Positions 44,628-56,100 of a DNA stretch of 57,835 bases are shown in pieces; the stretch's first letter is position 1, and the number at the start of each line of letters is the position of its first letter. A model generated the notes under the pieces. That model did no database searches, was not told the origin of the DNA, and worked only from the letters and a program-made list of their open reading frames with translations. The stretch lies in assembly GCA_051453625.1 (NCBI GenBank), contig JBOZIK010000001.1, positions 196,840,609 to 196,898,443 of the forward strand, written 5' to 3'. Source of the DNA: Welwitschia mirabilis (Eukaryota; Gnetophyta; Gnetopsida; Welwitschiales). The position numbers and the translations under genes were made by a program.

Positions 44628-46011
44628 TGTGTTAACATATAAAAATTGATATTACAATTAATTTAAATGATTAATTAACCTTAATAAAAGACATTCATAT
44701 CACCCACTTTTATCACGAAAACTTATCTTCTCTTGATTTCCACATTAATTATACACTTATTGGTTTTACCATGACAATTTTAGGTTATTTATGCTCAACT
44801 GGAGGACATGGCTTAAAATGAAGATATTTAGAGCTAAAACACTAGTGTCATTATCTAGGACCACTAGTGCCATTAGTCTTTCTGCATAAATCTCCTTCAA
44901 ACTCATGTCCTTGACTTATCATGAAAAATTAAATAGAATGAAGTTACGGGATAGATTAAATTTCACATAAAAAATAATTGCATTCTTGACAATAATGATA
45001 GTGATGATAAGGATACAGAGGATGACATTTGAAAGGGATAAGTAGGATGATGGTGGAGACACATGGCATTGATAGTGGTTGGTAGCAACTACATCACTCT
45101 GGAGTTAAGTGTTGGTGTTGACATAAGCATCTTCACCAAATGGAAAAGAAGATAAACTATCTTATCTAAATGTTATGATTTTGTAACTGTTCACCCAACA
45201 CTATAAACCAAATACCTGTAATCACCTCTTTTCCCCATCTATCACTATAAAAGGGCCTTGAACCCTTCACTGTATCATCTTTGACTTGAAAAAATTGTAG
45301 AACCTTAGAGCGTTAATCGCAATGGCTTTCTAAACAATTCTTTGAGGGAGTGAGCTAGTTTTTGGGGATTGCTGAGGAGTTTTTCCTGCATTTTTATTTC
45401 TTTGTTGTAAAGTTGTTTGTTTTTGCAATATAAAATTTGTTATTTTTTAATTTAAATTCATTAGTAACATTATAATTTAAATGCTTATGTAACTACTTTA
45501 ACCATTAAACTTTATTACATTTTGAGTGAGTTGTTTTAATGCTTGGTTTAAGTCTTTTAACTTTATAGATTTTAAGTACTTAGGTCCTTACTTTCTATTA
45601 CTGGTTAAGGCTTTCAAAATCAAGTGGAAATTGAGTTCCCCATTACTTATATGTGAATGAGATAATGTTATCATGATTTGGGCTAAAAACATCTAATGGT
45701 TTAAGTATGTTATAGGAAAGTAAGTGGACAACATTGGAGTGAAGGATTGCTTAAGCATGAATTAGCGATAGCTTGGAGCTAGTTTGTCCCTTTCCCTTCC
45801 CCACCCCCTTGCCCTCCACCTCATCTTTCAAGACAAAGTTTAAACTCAACTCAAAAGTTACCTCTTTCTTTTCTTTTCTTAATTTAAAATTTGTACTTGT
45901 GTTAAAGTTTAAGATACTATAATTCTAAATCACTACCCATGTTATTCTTAAGAAAGAATGATAATTGAGTCTAACTCAATTTTAAACCTAGGTCATTGTA
46001 AACTACAAACA
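44628..46011 (+). repeat. 3' LTR of the Athila-type element
   Basis: It starts TGTGTTAACA directly after the PPT and matches 36079-37431. It keeps the TATA box at 45246-45253 (ACTATAAAAGGGCC). The end is set at ...CTACAAACA, where identity with the 5' LTR stops. Confidence 0.75.
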
Positions 46012-46998
46012 ATTATAATAACTTTGGAAAATAATAATTTAAGGTTTTTTAAAAGAAAATTATCATATTTAATTTATTTACAATTTAATTCTCCACTAGT
46101 AAAAGACAAGCATGAATGTTTTGAAAAGAGGTATACTTTTAAATGTAATGGTATGATTACGTATGCCACATTTCTTATTCCTATGTTCTTAATATGATTT
46201 TATATGAAATCCTAAAAGAGAATAAATAAGAAAAACAAATTTACAAAAACTCGAGAGACTAAATGTAATAGGTTATTCAAGGAAAAGATAACAATTATTA
46301 ATATTTCTTAGTCAAACAATTTACTTCTTAAGCATGTCCTTCCCTGCCTCCCTCTAACCCCTAATACAAATAAAGTAATGTATTAGGAATTTTAATAATT
46401 ATGTAATTACATAGGCTATAAAAACTTAATTATTATTGTGTGTGTCAGCTTTTACAATTTATGTAAACTGAGACCCTCATTGTAGTAGATTCCTGATGTT
46501 ATGTTTTCCGTAGGGATAAATTGAGGTAGGACTAAATAGAGGAAATACAAAGTTCTCTAAATCTAAAGGAATTAAAAGAAACTGAAAAGCAAGACTATGA
46601 TGAGTTTAAATTTGAATGGAAAAGTAGCAAAACATGCTAAATCTAAAGATTTAGGTTGAATCGTCTAAGCAGAACCTTCACTTTAATAATATCCTATAAA
46701 TTCCTAAAACAAAGCTCAAAATATTAAGTCATAATGTGTAATACTCCAACTTTAATTACACTAGTTAACCATAATATTTTTTTTCTTTTTTTATTAATAA
46801 CTAACATGCACAACGGAACCTAGGATCAAATCGTATTTAGACTCTATTAACACATTATAAGATTTAAAATAATTAGAAAACANNNNNNNNNNNNNNNNNN
46901 NNNNNNNNNNNNNNNNNNNNNNNNNNNNNNNNNNNNNNNNNNNNNNNNNNNNNNNNNNNNNNNNNNNNNNNNNNNNNNNNNNTTAATATTAAGACTTT
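46012..46998. other. AT-rich DNA without recognised gene
   Basis: Includes a 79-codon open frame reaching back from 46197 without known motifs and the 100-N gap at 46883. Confidence 0.4.
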
Positions 46999-47275
46999 TA
47001 GCTATACGTTTAATTATATAGAGAGGTTTTATATTTTGGAGCTTAAAGCTACATGAAGTTTGCTATAGGTTTAATTATGTGGAGAGGTTTTATATTTTGG
47101 AGATTAGAGCCATAAGAAGTTCTTAAGTGCAAATTTTCAAGTATTACATTTTGGTATCAGAGTATTAGAGTGAGTTTTAAAGTTTTCAAAATTAGAAATT
47201 TGGGATGTTACTTTTTAATATTAGAGTGTCAGAGTGAGTTTTGAAATTTTCAACATTAGAAATTTAGGGTGTTGT
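46999..47275 (+). mobile_element. retroelement LTR end with initiator tRNA-Met primer site
   Basis: TGGTATCAGAG at 47152-47162 equals the complement of the plant initiator tRNA-Met 3' end. It is preceded by ...tattaCA and two spacer bases, as in many plant LTR elements. The presumed LTR tail has a 62-bp tandem duplication (46999-47049 and 47061-47111, gagaggttttatattttgga). A second duplication (attagagtgagttttaaagtttt / cagagtgagttttgaaatttt) lies after the PBS. No coding domain follows, so it is a fragment. Confidence 0.55.
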
Positions 47276-50200
47276 GAAAAACAAAGGGAGAAACTAAATG
47301 GTAATGAATAACTTGCAAGGATTTAAAATAAACCAAAAATCAAGAGTGAGATGAGATTAAATTTTCATGATAAAGTAGGGAAATGAGCTAACTTTAAAGG
47401 TGTAAATTAAATCATTTAATAACAAAAGATTCACTTCAATAATATTCTAATAATTCTTGGAATAAACCTTAGACTATTAATTTTTGGCTTGGATGATGAT
47501 AACATAATCCCATTCATTACATAAGTATTGGTGAATTCCTTAGTTACTTTGATCCTTTGTATCCTAATGTTAACATCAAAAGTAAAAATGAAAATGCTCA
47601 AGACCCATTAAGCAAGATGACTATAACTAAGAAGTAAACTTAAGAATCTCACCCAATGAATGAAAAAACTTAACAACATAGTCTCATTTAAGCATTAGAA
47701 GTACTATGTTATTTGCAACTCAAAATGAAGGATGAATAAGTACTATTTCATGGAAATGCAAGAAGTACATTACATTAAATAAAGAAAGAAATACTACTAC
47801 AAACTCATTAAAGCTAACCTAGAAGCTATCTTGCTTCCAAAGGAAAAGCTTAAAAATACATGTTAATGATTGAAACTCTATTATTTTCAGCTAAATATTT
47901 TTACAGTTCTTTTTATAGGAAAATAGGGCTGGTATTCCTTAAATAAGATTTTACAATTTAGGGTTTTTCAATTAAAAATTAATGCTTTTATAGGTACATA
48001 TTTTTTTAGAATTTGATATAATAAGTGTTTAATCCCAACTTTAAAATGCAGCTTTTGAGGTATTCTACTCTAAAGGACTAGCGAAATAGTGATCTAGATA
48101 GTGACACTAGCATTTTAATTTGAAATTCCTTCATCTTTTGATATATTATCTAGGAAGTGACATTTTACCTAGAATAATTATAGAAAAGTTCATAAGTTCA
48201 TAAATAATGTGAAAAAGATCAAAGATATAATTTTATTATAAAATAACTAATTTAATGTCTTTACGTAAGCTAAATTAGTTAAATATCCTTGATTTGTATG
48301 TTAATTTCTACATCTTATCACATCTCCTAGCCAGATTTTTATTGGACTCTTAGAAAAAAGTATAAAAAAGAATGATTTAGCATGGAAAAATTTAAATAAA
48401 GATATACAAATATGAGAATGATAAACTTTTAAAACTTTTTGACAATTTTTTAAACAATAAGGTATCAAAATCAAAAACAAATTATGAGAAATGGACATCA
48501 TACCCTTAACCAAAATTTAATGTTTTTCTTAAAGTTTATAAGATAGAAAACTTTAATAAAAATTTTAAAAACATGTTAAAGTTTTGAAAGAAATATTTTT
48601 ATCACATGTAGTTTTTTAACACTAAAAACTAGAAAAACTCTAAAATAAAAAAGTTAAACTAGCATGCATACAATAAAAAGTTCAATTTTAACCAGATGAT
48701 CATCTGTGAGAAATAGTCTTTCTAATTTTTCATGCATTTTATGTTTCTTATGTGAGATTTTGTTTGGTAATCTTCTTTATTTTGCCTTACAGTTTGCCAC
48801 TCTAAGCCTTATGTTCGCATGGCATCTAATCAAAAAATGTCTTACTTAAAGAAGAAGAGAGTGAATGTGGAGAATAAGGAGAAGGAGAAAATGGAGGAGG
48901 ATAAGAGGTTTATCTAATAAGCTCCTTGCCCTTATGAAAAATTATTGGAGGTACATAAGGAGAAGGATTCTTCTTCTTACTTAGGTTGTTGTTGTTCTTC
49001 GAGCTATTATTGTCGTTACCCTAGGATCCAATTTGTATTTATATACTTTTGGACTTGGGTTCCTTTTTAGGGAGTAATGATTTCTATGTAAGCTCTCTCC
49101 CAAGCTTCACAATCTGAGGTTTAGCAAAGGTTATTACAAATAAAGTTAGAAATCAAGCAAGGGAATGGAAGGTTACTCTTATGTCCTACATGGTTTATGA
49201 TGGTTCTAAATGAAAATTTAAATATGTCAAAAGGCTAGTTTTATTAGATAATTGTAATGAGGCCTAGATGACTACTATAGATATCTATGACATGTAAAGT
49301 GGATAGGACATTACACATAATAAAGCAAACAAAATCACGTTGGTTTTTATCTAAAACTTTATAATGTAAAGTGTCTTTTTTATTGGTTCATATTCTACAT
49401 CTAAAGCATGATAACAATATTTTAAAGTTTTTGCTAACATAAATGGAAAAAATGCTTTGAACTTTCTAACTCTAAAACAACTTTAAAATCAGTTAAAGAT
49501 ATTGAAAAGAAAGCATGATGCATACAAGAATGGATTACCTAGGTATATTCATCATTAAATGTAACATTCTTGTAAAATTCAAGCACATGTTAGGGTAGTA
49601 GAATGTGTTGGCCTCTTTCTGCAAATAATTCCATATTCTTGTTTTAATCCTGACTAAGTAGAATGGAGCGTACATATTTAAAAATGAGCTAAAAATCCTT
49701 TCTTCAAATAAGGCTTCTTTTCTTCCACCTGTTTTTCTGAAAAATCAGCAAAACAATAGAGAACAAATAGGATAATGATAGAGAGAGATGGGTGTTAAGT
49801 GGAATAATTCATTACTAGGTTTTGAAAAATGGATTGGAAATGAAATTCATAAGAAAATTCAAGAAAGAAAGACTAACAAACATTATAAAAGACTTATCCT
49901 ATGATGTAAAGAACTTAAAGAGGCAAGATGGGACTAAGAGCAAAGACTAGACATGAGCTCCGTGGAAAGGATGGCTACACTAGTGAAGAGAGGAGACAAT
50001 ATTAACTAATCATGGAGGACATGGTTGTTGTTTAGATAAGGGATGAAAAATGATACAGATAGAGAACTAAGATTATGGAATAATGAAATTACAAAAAGGG
50101 TTATAGGTTTTTATAGGAATGACGGTGAATGAGGATCATAGAATTGCTTAGATTCATCAAAAACTTGGATTTAATGGTCATGAATGGGTCATAGATTAAA

Positions 50201-51519
50201 AGGTAATTTTAAAATAAACACAAGTGTATTTTTAGATGTGCTTTCTCATATATCTAACTAGTAAAATTCACTATGCAAAATGTGAAACATATGCAAAATA
50301 TAATGGAAAACAAACATCAACCATAAATCCTCATGAATGTAAAAGGAAAAAGACCTAAGTGAATGATCACTTCATTGAAATGTTTCTAAATTTTGTTTTT
50401 ATTTTAATGGATCAAAGTCTTAAACAAGTAAGATATTAATTTAACTAAACTTGTAAAATTTCAAAAATCAGTAAGAAAATTCTTAAGAATACTAGTTAAG
50501 AAAAGTAAATATAAAAGCATCTCCAAATTCCACATTTGCTTTCCACAATCATATAGGTTCTTTGTTTCAAGCATTTAGATTGGATTAAACATCCAGTGTG
50601 GTAAGATTTTCTCTCAATAGAATTAAGCATGTTGTTTTATGAGTGATGCATTATCGACAAGTGTCTATAGCCCCAATGTAGTTTATTATATCATAAGTAG
50701 ATCGTTAGAGGTATATTATCAGTAAGAATTTATAGCCCTGACATAGTTAACTAAATCCAATAATTTGGTCAAAATAAAATGTGCTTTTCAAAAAGAGATA
50801 TTATATTTTCTTTTGATTCTACTTCTCATCTTCATAGTTTTTTATTATGCACATTAAAGGGCTCATTAAGTTATTAGTCTAATTAAAAAATATCTTCTCT
50901 TCAACAAGAATGCTTGAAAATAAAGTATAGCATTAAAGTGAATTTCACATTTTTCATCCATATATTCTAATATTTAAGATCTTGAGTGAAACTAACCTTA
51001 ATAAGATAACTCAAAACTAAGAATAATCTTTTTTTGAATAGTACAAGTGTAATTAAATTATATATAAACCTATACTGACAAGATTATCACTTATTAGTGC
51101 TTTATTTATTAAGGGTCATCAACCAAGGTTTAAGAATTCATGGATCAATGGAAGGGGTAAATGATTGGTGTTTTTAATGAGATAGTCTGAAAATGATAGG
51201 GATGTGTAAAAAGGTTTAAATGGGTGATTGTTTCTATGGTTTTTGATGAAGAAACCATTCTTCAGTATTAATGGGCTTATTGATTTGAAAAGTGCTACAG
51301 CAAGAAGGATTTTCAAAGGTATGCAAAAAGGAAGGTTCAATAATCTTATGATTATAAGGCTCAAAACATTGATTATCCAAAGAGGATATAGGATGGATAT
51401 CATTTTCATGAAACAAATCTACATAAGAATGTAATAACTTTAAAAGAGTATGAGAAGTGCAAGAAGTAGAGTCTAAACATTCAAAGTCAGATATGATCCA
51501 ACTAATAGCATGTTTATGT
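47276..51519. other. AT-rich DNA without recognised gene
   Basis: A short Lys/Glu-rich frame begins at 48819 (MASNQKMSYLKKKRVNVENK) and stops after 33 codons. The stretch 48830-49300 has a gag-like texture but no motif that I can name. A 96-codon minus-strand frame at 51119-51409 also has no recognised domain. Near 50640-50740 are two loose copies of a motif shared, inverted, with 43735-43860. Confidence 0.4.
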
Positions 51520-53520
51520 TGTAGGATCTAGAACCCTAGAGGTTGCGGGGGAGGGGGGTGAATAGGATTTAAAAAATAAATTTAAAAGATATCTTTAAAA
51601 AGTATTAAATACTAAAAAATACTTCTGCATATGAAATACCAAAAATGATCTGAAAGAAAAATAACAAAAAATAGAAAATACCAATGGATATTGACAGTCA
51701 GACAATTTATAGTGATTTGAGAAACCTCCTAATCCACTTTTAGCAATCAACTTCTACCCAAGACTGATTCNNNNNNNNNNNNNNNNNNNNNNNNNNNNNN
51801 NNNNNNNNNNNNNNNNNNNNNNNNNNNNNNNNNNNNNNNNNNNNNNNNNNNNNNNNNNNNNNNNNNNNNNNNNNNNNNNNNNNNNNNNNNNNNNNNNNNN
51901 NNNNNNNNNNNNNNNNNNNNNNNNNNNNNNNNNNNNNNNNNNNNNNNNNNNNNNNNNNNNNNNNNNNNNNNNNNNNNNNNNNNNNNNNNNNNNNNNNNNN
52001 NNNNNNNNNNNNNNNNNNNNNNNNNNNNNNNNNNNNNNNNNNNNNNNNNNNNNNNNNNNNNNNNNNNNNNNNNNNNNNNNNNNNNNNNNNNNNNNNNNNN
52101 NNNNNNNNNNNNNNNNNNNNNNNNNNNNNNNNNNNNNNNNNNNNNNNNNNNNNNNNNNNNNNNNNNNNNNNNNNNNNNNNNNNNNNNNNNNNNNNNNNNN
52201 NNNNNNNNNNNNNNNNNNNNNNNNNNNNNNNNNNNNNNNNNNNNNNNNNNNNNNNNNNNNNNNNNNNNNNNNNNNNNNNNNNNNNNNNNNNNNNNNNNNN
52301 NNNNNNNNNNNNNNNNNNNNNNNNNNNNNNNNNNNNNNNNNNNNNNNNNNNNNNNNNNNNNNNNNNNNNNNNNNNNNNNNNNNNNNNNNNNNNNNNNNNN
52401 NNNNNNNNNNNNNNNNNNNNNNNNNNNNNNNNNNNNNNNNNNNNNNNNNNNNNNNNNNNNNNNNNNNNNNNNNNNNNNNNNNNNNNNNNNNNNNNNNNNN
52501 NNNNNNNNNNGATCTTTGTTACTCACTTTCTAGGTATCTCAAGTTCACTTGTAACCTTTTACAATTAGACTTTTCAGAGGCTCAGTTTAAGCCTTTCGAG
52601 AGAATGCTTTTTAGTGTCAATAATGTGTCATAATGCACAGGCTTTACAAGATCTAAAGTACAATAATGTTAGTACTATACTATTTGAGAATGATATCACA
52701 AATATAAGTATGTACAGTGCAAACTAATTGACTAAAGTATTGATAATCAAAAGATGCTAGTTTGATTTTTGGTTAGATAGATGATGTATAATGATTTTGA
52801 TGGCTAGTAAATATATAGGAGATATATTTTAGGGTTTTAAAAATGGATTTAATTCTCTAACGGATAAAAACAAAAATGCAACAGCTAGAAAAATCCTATT
52901 TTTGGCGTAACTGATCAACCCATCAAAATGTCTGATCGACCTTATTGAGTGTCATTACAGAAGTAGGTCAACCCCATCTTTTTTTGATCGACATGATTTC
53001 TTTATGTGTCCGTGTCCAATCAACCTCATCTAGGATCTAGTCGATTGCATAAGGTCTAAGTCCAATTAACCACATTTTGGTCCAATCAACCCCTTCTAAA
53101 GAATTATGGAGAACAATTTTAGCCCAAGTTTGGCAATCCCTCGACAATCCAGTTGACCACTTGATGATAAAAGGTTGAATACCTTTTTAGTCTAGGTCTG
53201 GTTGACCCATTAGGAATCCAATCGACACTTTGATGAACAAATGTGACAAATTGTTATACAGATTTGGTCGACCCCTCAGGAATGCAATTGGCCCCTTGGT
53301 AATCTAGTTTCAAAACTTCTTGGTACAGGTCTAGTTAACCCCTTAGGAATCCGATTGACCCCTTTAAGGGATTGTAACTCATCAGGTTCAAGCATGACTA
53401 GTGACAAATGTTTGCTACTTCTTAATTACAAGGATTAATATTTTCTAAAAGGAATACAACACTTCTTTCTATACCAGAAAATGTTAGTTTGACATCAAAT
53501 TGGTAAATTATAGTTTAACA
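51520..53520 (-). repeat. 3' LTR of the Sirevirus-like Ty1/copia element
   Basis: On the minus strand it starts TGTTAAACTATAATTTACC directly after a polypurine tract and ends ...CTAGATCCTACA. It is the same family as the solo LTR at 18386-20109. It includes a 740-N gap and an array of decayed GTCGACC cores (52910-53360). The plus-strand hallmark near the left end is GAACCCTAGAGG and a G-run with GGTGAATAGG. Confidence 0.75.
52910..53360. repeat. decayed GTCGACC-core array in the copia LTR
   Basis: About a dozen cores such as GGTCGACCCCTCAGGAAT, GATTGACCCCTTTAAGG and ATCGACACTTTG recur every 30-45 bp. They are looser than in the solo LTR because more C-to-T changes have occurred. A few more lie at 55190-55330. 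Confidence 0.65.
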
Positions 53521-53532
53521 ATCTGCCTCTTT
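53521..53532 (-). other. polypurine tract of the copia element
   Basis: The minus strand reads AAAGAGGCAGAT then TGTTAAAC, the decayed form of the Sirevirus-type AAAGGGGGAGAT-TGTTA junction. Confidence 0.65.
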
Positions 53533-53929
53533 AACATTAATAGCAAATTATACTTATTTGAAAATATTAATTTGAAAACTCCCTCTTAGAAAATGCCCAT
53601 TAAATTTGCAAAGGGTTATTGAGTATATTTATCCAAACTAAGCATTCATAATGGTTTTTAAAAGATAGTTAAATATATAAACAAATTGAAACTATAGTTC
53701 ATGAGAAATATAATATTCATTAATAAATATAACAAAATCATGGTTCATGGAAAATATAATATGCATTAATAGATAAGAAAAATAATATCAAATGCATTTC
53801 TATTAATCATATTTAAGTAGAACAACTAAAAGATACTTCATGAGAAAAACTATTACAACTGAGAACAAGAAAAGTAACAAGAACAGACTAGAACAATATA
53901 AAAACAACATAGATAACAACAAATTAATT

Positions 53930-55037
53930 TCATTTTTCTTCTTCCTCCTCCTCAGATTCTTCTTCAAAATCTGGATCTTCTTCTTCTTCTTCTTCTTCTT
54001 CTTCTTCTTCTTCTTCTTCTTCTTCTTCGGCTGCCTTTTGAGTAGAGCTATCAGTTTCCTTAGAAGCGATTACAACCTCGTATCATGTTGAAATAAGAGC
54101 CTCTTTCATGCACCAAGTATGAGAATCTAGCCTCTTAAGATACAAAAATTCTCTTCAAGAGAGACCTCCTTTGGAAAAGGAGACAGAATATTTCTTAGGT
54201 TTAGAGAAAATGTGCATGCGGGATAGAGTTGCATGCCTAATGGGAGACATAACAGTTAAATTTTTAAGTTTAAGGTGTAGTTGGACTATAAAATAAAACA
54301 GATATTAGTGATCAAAACAGAGTAAGGAGGAGTCCTAGTTTTATGATATTCCAACTGAGAGATCATATCTTTTAGAATAATGGTAAGAGCATCAATGGAA
54401 TGACCAGTTCCTACCAAATACAATAGATAAGCATGATAGTTGGAGGTCTCATCATGATGACCCACAAGAGGTAAGAAATTATAAGTAAAAACTAAATTAA
54501 CAAAGAAGTATTTGAGGGTAAGATAGAAGGTGGAGAGGGTGGTTTTCCACTAAATGAGCTTATCACAAAGTTCCCTAGTGGCCTCTGCCTTATCCTCCAT
54601 GGAGTTATGAAAAGCCTAAAACTCCTCATAATCTCCTTTAGGAAGATTTATAAGGGATGCTAACAAATCTATGGTAACTCTAATCCTTCTTCTCAAAACA
54701 AGGATTATAAGGGTAGAGAATCAACATCAAATGAAGCATTATAGTAAAACATATAAGTAAGAAAAGGGTAGGTTAACCTAAAAACCTCAAAAAAAGAAGA
54801 AAGATCAAGTTCATTTAATATCCTTACCACATCCCTCAACTCTCTGAGTTCCCTAGAAGCAACAGGCCTTTCTTGACAATTAGGCTTTTTCTCAAACTTC
54901 TCAGAGAACTTGTCTAAAGCCTCATCTGACATTTCAAAGTAAAAATACCCTAGATCTTTACTGGCTAGCTCCTTTTGATAAGCTCTTTTGGAGGGACCCT
55001 CTATCATTTGAAAGCACATGGCACTTCCTGAAGACAA
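53930..55037 (-). pseudogene. extra post-pol ORF of the copia element, plant retroelement protein with acidic tail
   Basis: From 55037 the minus strand reads MSSGSAMCFQMIEGPSKRAY, then ELRELRDVVRILNELDLSSF and FEVFRLTYPFLTYMFYYNAS (open to 54705). It continues with frame breaks through LPLVGHHDETSNYHAYLLYL and TPPYSVLITNI. This resembles the plant retroelement domain often annotated as putative plant transposon protein (R.V....L...L..FF......YP.L...FY.N, later P....LT.I). It ends in a run of about 17 Glu encoded by a GAA/TTC microsatellite. Its position after RNase H and before the PPT matches the additional ORF of Sireviruses. Stops occur, so it is not intact. Confidence 0.5.
53976..54028. 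repeat. (TTC)n microsatellite
   Basis: An uninterrupted run of about 17 TTC units, continuing a looser TTC/CTC-rich stretch from 53937. On the minus strand it encodes the Glu run of the post-pol ORF. Confidence 0.95.
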
Positions 55038-55394
55038 AAGAAATGAATAAAGATAGCTAGATCTGAGAGAGACAAGTGAAGAAGGTTAAGGCTCTACAAG
55101 ATTTTATAAAGAGGGACGATCAAGTCAGATTTAAGGAAAAAATCAAGTCCACTTCCTATCTCCTTCTCTATAACCCTACAGGCCCAGTCAACCAGGTTAT
55201 GATCCAATCGATTCAATAATATTCGAGTCACAAAACATCTAGGTCTGGTTGACTGGGATTTCAATCCAGTCGACTTGACTAGATTCAAGTCAATTTGGAA
55301 AAGACTAGGTAACCATTTGCAAGATCTAATCAATTGTCCCACTTTCAGTCAGAGGATAGAAAGAAAACCCCCAGTTCATGACAAAGTCTTAGAA

Positions 55395-56100
55395 AGTTGT
55401 TAAAATTCAGGGGCTTTATAAAAATATCAGCTAGTTATCTATCAGTGCTTACAAAATTCATAAAAATGTTGCCTTTTTCTACTTGATCTCTAAAAAAATG
55501 ATGTCTTAGTTCAATATGTATAGTTTGAGAATGTTGAACAGGGTTCTTTGAGATTTTAATTACACTAATATTGTTATAAAAATTGGAACCTATTCAAAAT
55601 TTACTCTAAATTATTTAAGCATTTCCTTCATCCATGGAAGATGGGTACGACAACTCCCTACTACTATATATTCTGCTTCTAGTGTAAAAAGGGAGATAGA
55701 GTTTTACTTCTTACTTGTCCATCCTACCAAGCCTGATTCTAAAGAAAAATAGTTTCCACTAGTGCTTTTTCTATCATCTTTACAACTATCCTAGTCTACA
55801 TCACTAAAACCTGCAAGTTCAAAGGAAGTTTTTATAAGATAATATAGCCCATAGTCACTTGTTCCTTTTATGTATCTTATGATTCTTTTGACCACTTAAA
55901 GGTGTAATTCCTTTAATTGAGTCTGATATCTAATATAAATGACAACACTAAACATTATATCAAGTCTACTTGTAGTTAAATATAATAGACTTCCTATCAT
56001 GATTCTATAAATTTTTTGGTCCATATATTTTCCATGTTCATCAAAACTGACCTTACATGAAGTTGACATAGGTGTGTCAGTTGATTTTACATTTTTTAGT
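55395..56100 (-). pseudogene. Ty1/copia RNase H relic
   Basis: From 56100 downward: a PM(S)TS.CK..FDE.G stretch, IGSLLYLTTSRLDIMFSV, LKELHL..VKRIIRYIKGTS, then RKSTSGN, LVGWTSKK, LEAEYIVVGSCRTHLPWMKE and LADIFIKPLNFNNF. This is the exact motif order of copia RNase H (GSLLYLTASRPDI, RYLKGT, RKSTSG, LVSWSSKKQ, STAEAEY). There are several in-frame stops. Confidence 0.85.

Larger units (their letters stand above)
36079..46011 (+). mobile_element. Athila-type Ty3/gypsy LTR retrotransposon, full-length but decayed
   Basis: Two direct LTRs of about 1.35 kb flank a 7.2-kb interior with, in order, a tRNA-Asp-like PBS, gag, protease, reverse transcriptase, RNase H, integrase and a polypurine tract. 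The domain order (integrase last) marks Ty3/gypsy, and the gag and protease signatures mark the Athila group. Stops and frame changes occur throughout and the RT active site is mutated, so it cannot move. LTR divergence looks large by eye, implying an old insertion. I could not identify a target duplication, and the outer borders are approximate. Confidence 0.85.
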
